A DNA stretch of 7,001 nt from Armatimonadota bacterium. GTDB taxonomy: Bacteria; Vulcanimicrobiota; JACPDS01. Each line of letters starts with the position of its first letter. Position 1 is the stretch's first letter. Below are positions 4,406 through 7,001 of this stretch, piece after piece. The DNA lies in NCBI GenBank assembly GCA_016183885.1, contig JACPDS010000061.1:1-7001 (forward strand). Direction: 5' to 3'. The notes under the pieces were generated by a model. That model saw only the letters and a list, made by a program, of their open reading frames with translations, made no database searches and was not told the origin of the DNA. The position numbers and the translations under genes are program-made.

Positions 4406-6559
4406 TTATTCCAATCTCTTTTTAAATTTTAACGCGCTGAAAGTTAAAATTAATATCCCAATAATAGCTAATGTTAAAAGTTCTTTCCATAAAATTCTCC
4501 ATGAGCCTCCTTTTAAAAAAGAATTTCTTGAAATTATTAAAAAATAACGCAGGGGAATTATATAAGTTAAATATTGAATCGCTTTTGGCATATTGTTAAT
4601 CGGGAAGATGAATCCTGACAATAAAATCGATGGTAAATTAAAGAAAAATGAAGTAACGATCGCTTCCTGCTGGGTTTTAGAAATTGTGGAAATAAAGATT
4701 CCTATTCCTAAACTGCTTAATGAAAATAAGAAGATCGCTAGTAAAAATAAAATTAAATTGCCCCTGAAGGGAATTTTAAACCAAAGTACGCTTATAATCA
4801 CTTGCAGAGCGGTGCAGACAAAAATAATTCCTACAAAAGGCAGTGTTTTTCCCAAGATAAACTCATAAGGTTTAATTGGACTGACAATAATTTGTTCCAA
4901 GGTTCCTCTTTCTTTTTCATGCACTATTGACATAGCTGTTAAGCTTAAACCAAGCATCATGACTAAAAGGCCGATTAAAGCCGGGATATAAAAAAATCTG
5001 CTTTCTAATTGAGGATTAAATAAAGCTCTTTCTTCTAAATTAATGAGCGTACTTTTTCCAAATTCTTTGAAAATTATTTCTCTTGAAATTTGATTAAGAA
5101 TTCTCCCGGCATAATTCCCCACCATTGTGGCGGTAACCGAATTTGTTCCGTCAATTATAATTTGAAGTGCGGCGGTCTTTTTAATTTTAATCTTTTTGCT
5201 AAAATCAGGATTTATTCTTATAACCGCAATTACCTTTTCATGGTTAATTAATTTATTCATTTCATCAAAAGAATTAATATAATATTTTATTTTAAAATAA
5301 TTTGAAGCGCTGAATTTTGAAATAATTTCCCGGCTTTGCGGACTTTTAGCCGAATCGTAAACCGCCGTGGGGATATTGGTAACCTCGATTACCGTGGCAT
5401 AGCCGAATATTAAAAGCTGAAGTATTGGCATAACCAATATCATAAAGCGCCGGCGCGGCTCTCTTAAAGTCTGCAGAAGTTCTTTTTTTATAAAATATGC
5501 GAAACTAAAAACTATAAGTAAAATTACTTCTAAATAAATTGATTCTATGCCGATAGCTTTTAAGTAAATTGCCTTTAAACAGGTAATAAAATAACGCGCC
5601 GGGACTATATAGGTAATAGATTGAAGGATATGAGGCATATTATAGATTGGATAAATAAATCCGGATAAAATCATAATTGGAAGATAAGTGCTCATAAATG
5701 CTATTTGGGTAGAGAGCATTTGGTTTTTTGTAATAATTGAGATCATAATCCCGTAAGTCAACACGCCAACTAAAAATATGGAAGTAACTACCAAAAGTAA
5801 AGGCAAACTTCCTTTAAGCGGGACTTGAAAAATTAGTCTGCCTATTAAAACAATAGTCATAGCATCAATAAATCCTATAAAAAAATAAGGGATTAATTTC
5901 CCTAAAATTATTTCTTGAGATTTAATCGGGGTGGAAATTAAAAGCTCCATTGTTCCGTTTTCCCATTCCCTGGAAATAGTTAAAGAAGTAAGCAGTGAAG
6001 ATAAAATAGCCATAATCATGGCAATTAATCCGGGGATAATAAAATTTTTACTTTTTAATTGCGGATTAAACCAGATTCTAACTTGAGGATCAATGGGGAT
6101 GGTTAAATTATTGTTTAGCGCTTCTTGAGAAAAAATTTCATTTATAGCCCGGGTATAACCTAAAGCGGTTGTGGCTAAATTAGGATCGCTGCCATCCAAT
6201 ATAATCTGCACATAAGCGGAATTTCCATTTTTTATTTTTTTAGTGAAATTCGCGGGGATAATAATCCCTTCCTGACAAATTCCTCGATCAATTAATCTAA
6301 ATAATTCTTGATAATTATTTAGATAGGTAATTTTAAAATATTTAGAATTTTTAAATTTATCTATGAAATCCAAAGATATTTTTGTTTTATTATAATCGAT
6401 TACGGAGATGGGAATATGATCAATATCTAAAGATAAAGCATAGCCGTAAATAAACATTAAAAAAATAGGAACAATCAGGGCAAAACCTAAACTGCGCGGA
6501 TCGCGCAGGATATGAATAAATTCTTTTCCGGCGATTGCTTTCAAACGTTTAAAGTTCAT
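4406..6559 (-). CDS. ABC-2 type transporter permease, two membrane domains fused in one chain
   Basis: The protein has 717 residues, about twice the usual 370. It holds two ABC-2 permease halves (about 1-357 and 358-717), each like YbhS/YbhR: a GKEF or KKEL amphipathic entry, LRDPR or LREPR, one helix, a long external loop, then five helices, for about twelve in total. The halves share signatures: NPQL...IPGL or IPAL (165-178, 515-528), GTMELLISTPIKSQEIILGK (202-221) against GTLEQIIVSPIKPYEFILGK (552-571), and LSGFIYPIYNMP (298-309) against LSGFIFPINNMP (647-658). At the junction (about 350-370, DNA about 5450-5510) the last helix of half one runs straight into KKELLQTLREPRRR, so the normal 10-residue N-terminus of half two is missing. 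No stop or frameshift is seen, and topology allows both ends in the cytoplasm. It overlaps the ATPase gene by 11 nt and has no Shine-Dalgarno, suggesting translational coupling. Substrate is unknown; relatives export drugs or other hydrophobic compounds. Confidence 0.93.
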   Translation of the reverse strand: MNFKRLKAIAGKEFIHILRDPRSLGFALIVPIFLMFIYGYALSLDIDHIPISVIDYNKTKISLDFIDKFKNSKYFKITYLNNYQELFRLIDRGICQEGIIIPANFTKKIKNGNSAYVQIILDGSDPNLATTALGYTRAINEIFSQEALNNNLTIPIDPQVRIWFNPQLKSKNFIIPGLIAMIMAILSSLLTSLTISREWENGTMELLISTPIKSQEIILGKLIPYFFIGFIDAMTIVLIGRLIFQVPLKGSLPLLLVVTSIFLVGVLTYGIMISIITKNQMLSTQIAFMSTYLPIMILSGFIYPIYNMPHILQSITYIVPARYFITCLKAIYLKAIGIESIYLEVILLIVFSFAYFIKKELLQTLREPRRRFMILVMPILQLLIFGYATVIEVTNIPTAVYDSAKSPQSREIISKFSASNYFKIKYYINSFDEMNKLINHEKVIAVIRINPDFSKKIKIKKTAALQIIIDGTNSVTATMVGNYAGRILNQISREIIFKEFGKSTLINLEERALFNPQLESRFFYIPALIGLLVMMLGLSLTAMSIVHEKERGTLEQIIVSPIKPYEFILGKTLPFVGIIFVCTALQVIISVLWFKIPFRGNLILFLLAIFLFSLSSLGIGIFISTISKTQQEAIVTSFFFNLPSILLSGFIFPINNMPKAIQYLTYIIPLRYFLIISRNSFLKGGSWRILWKELLTLAIIGILILTFSALKFKKRLE

Positions 6560-7001
6560 CGGATTGATTAACTAAATATACAAAAACATCTTCCAGGCTC
6601 GGAGATGTTTTTTTTAATTCCATCGGAATGATTTGTTTTTCTTTTAAGATTTTTTCAAGCGCATTTTGAGAATTTTCTTCTTTTAAAATAATCTGCAAAG
6701 CTCCTTGCCAGATAGAAATATTTATAAAATGAGGATTATCTTTTAAAATTTCAATTATTTCCACTAAATTTTTTACTTTTAGGCGCAGCACAGTTTTAGG
6801 AAAATTATTTTTAAGTTCGCCGGGCGTATTCAGGGCGATAATTTTCCCTTTATATATTAAAGCTAAACGGCTGCAATAATTAGCTTCTTCTAAATAATGC
6901 GTGGTAACAAGAATAGTAACGCCGCTTTTAGCTTGATTTTGAATAATTTCCCAGAATTGTTTCCTGCTGATAGGATCTACTCCTGAAGTCGGCTCGTCTA
7001 A
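6549..7001 (-). CDS. ABC transporter ATP-binding protein, C-terminal part (5' end outside window)
   Basis: The frame is open from the window edge and encodes the last 150 residues. It begins inside Walker B with LDEP, followed by the D-loop TSGVDP and the H-loop histidine in LVTTHYLEEA (35th residue here). Walker A and the signature motif must lie beyond 7001. The remaining stretch (KGKIIALNTPGEL, then a roughly 80-residue tail ending in SLEDVFVYLVN) is the C-terminal region typical of DrrA/YbhF/CcmA-like ATPases that partner ABC-2 permeases. A GTG at 6791 could be read as the start of an 80-residue gene, but the conserved ATPase motifs upstream in the same frame show it is internal. The stop overlaps the start of the permease gene by 11 nt, so both are one operon and one transporter. 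An HlyD-type adaptor gene, common in such loci, would be beyond the edge. Confidence 0.95.
   Translation of the reverse strand, partial: LDEPTSGVDPISRKQFWEIIQNQAKSGVTILVTTHYLEEANYCSRLALIYKGKIIALNTPGELKNNFPKTVLRLKVKNLVEIIEILKDNPHFINISIWQGALQIILKEENSQNALEKILKEKQIIPMELKKTSPSLEDVFVYLVNQSDEL

Noticed and set aside
4593..4868. A 91-codon plus-strand open frame
   Set aside because: It lies antisense within the second half of the ABC-2 permease, which is fully supported by conserved motifs. The plus-strand product is a compositionally biased shadow.
6549..6791. A separate 80-residue minus-strand gene starting at GTG 6791
   Set aside because: The same frame continues upstream to the window edge with the Walker B end, D-loop and H-loop, so this is just the C-terminal part of the ABC ATPase.

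Overview
This is an AT-rich bacterial window (by eye roughly one third G+C, with spacers that are nearly pure A/T). It holds seven protein-coding regions, two of them cut by the window edges, and one tRNA. The tRNA carries an encoded CCA end, and the proteins are ordinary bacterial families. A c-type haem protein of the cytochrome P460 family implies cytochrome c maturation and an extracytoplasmic compartment, which argues against the most reduced ultrasmall lineages. I cannot name the organism. An uncultured, low-GC, anaerobic or microaerobic bacterium would fit, but that is inference.

Layout. (1) Positions 1-771, plus strand: the last 17 codons of an unknown gene, then a DsrE/DsrF/DrsH-like sulfur-relay-type protein with an unusual acidic, glutamine-rich N-terminal extension. 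(2) Positions 777-2559, minus strand: a GAF-GGDEF diguanylate cyclase followed 31 bp downstream by a small protein made of leucine-rich-repeat-variant (LRV-type) helical repeats. The repeat gene converges on the DsrE gene with only 5 bp between the stop codons. (3) Positions 2560-2936: a spacer of about 377 bp holding tRNA-Glu(CTC), a short GC-rich island and a strong but orphan Shine-Dalgarno-like motif. (4) Positions 2937-4379, plus strand: an exported cytochrome P460-family protein, then a membrane-anchored or exported polysaccharide deacetylase with all five NodB/CE4 motifs. (5) Positions 4406-7001, minus strand: the C-terminal 150 residues of an ABC ATPase, overlapping by 11 nt a 717-residue permease that is two ABC-2 membrane domains fused head to tail.

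How the genes relate. The ABC ATPase and fused permease clearly form one transporter of the YbhF/YbhS/YbhR (DrrA/DrrB-like) export type. The two TMDs lie in one chain, and an ATPase homodimer would complete it. The GGDEF and LRV genes may be co-transcribed. The P460 and deacetylase genes are adjacent and co-oriented, but nothing visible joins them functionally. No mobile element, CRISPR array or clear intrinsic terminator was seen. I found no convincing undescribed system. The most distinctive points are the fused permease, the recently duplicated LRV repeats, the P460 protein that seems to have methionine where the cross-linking lysine would be, and the extended DsrE protein.
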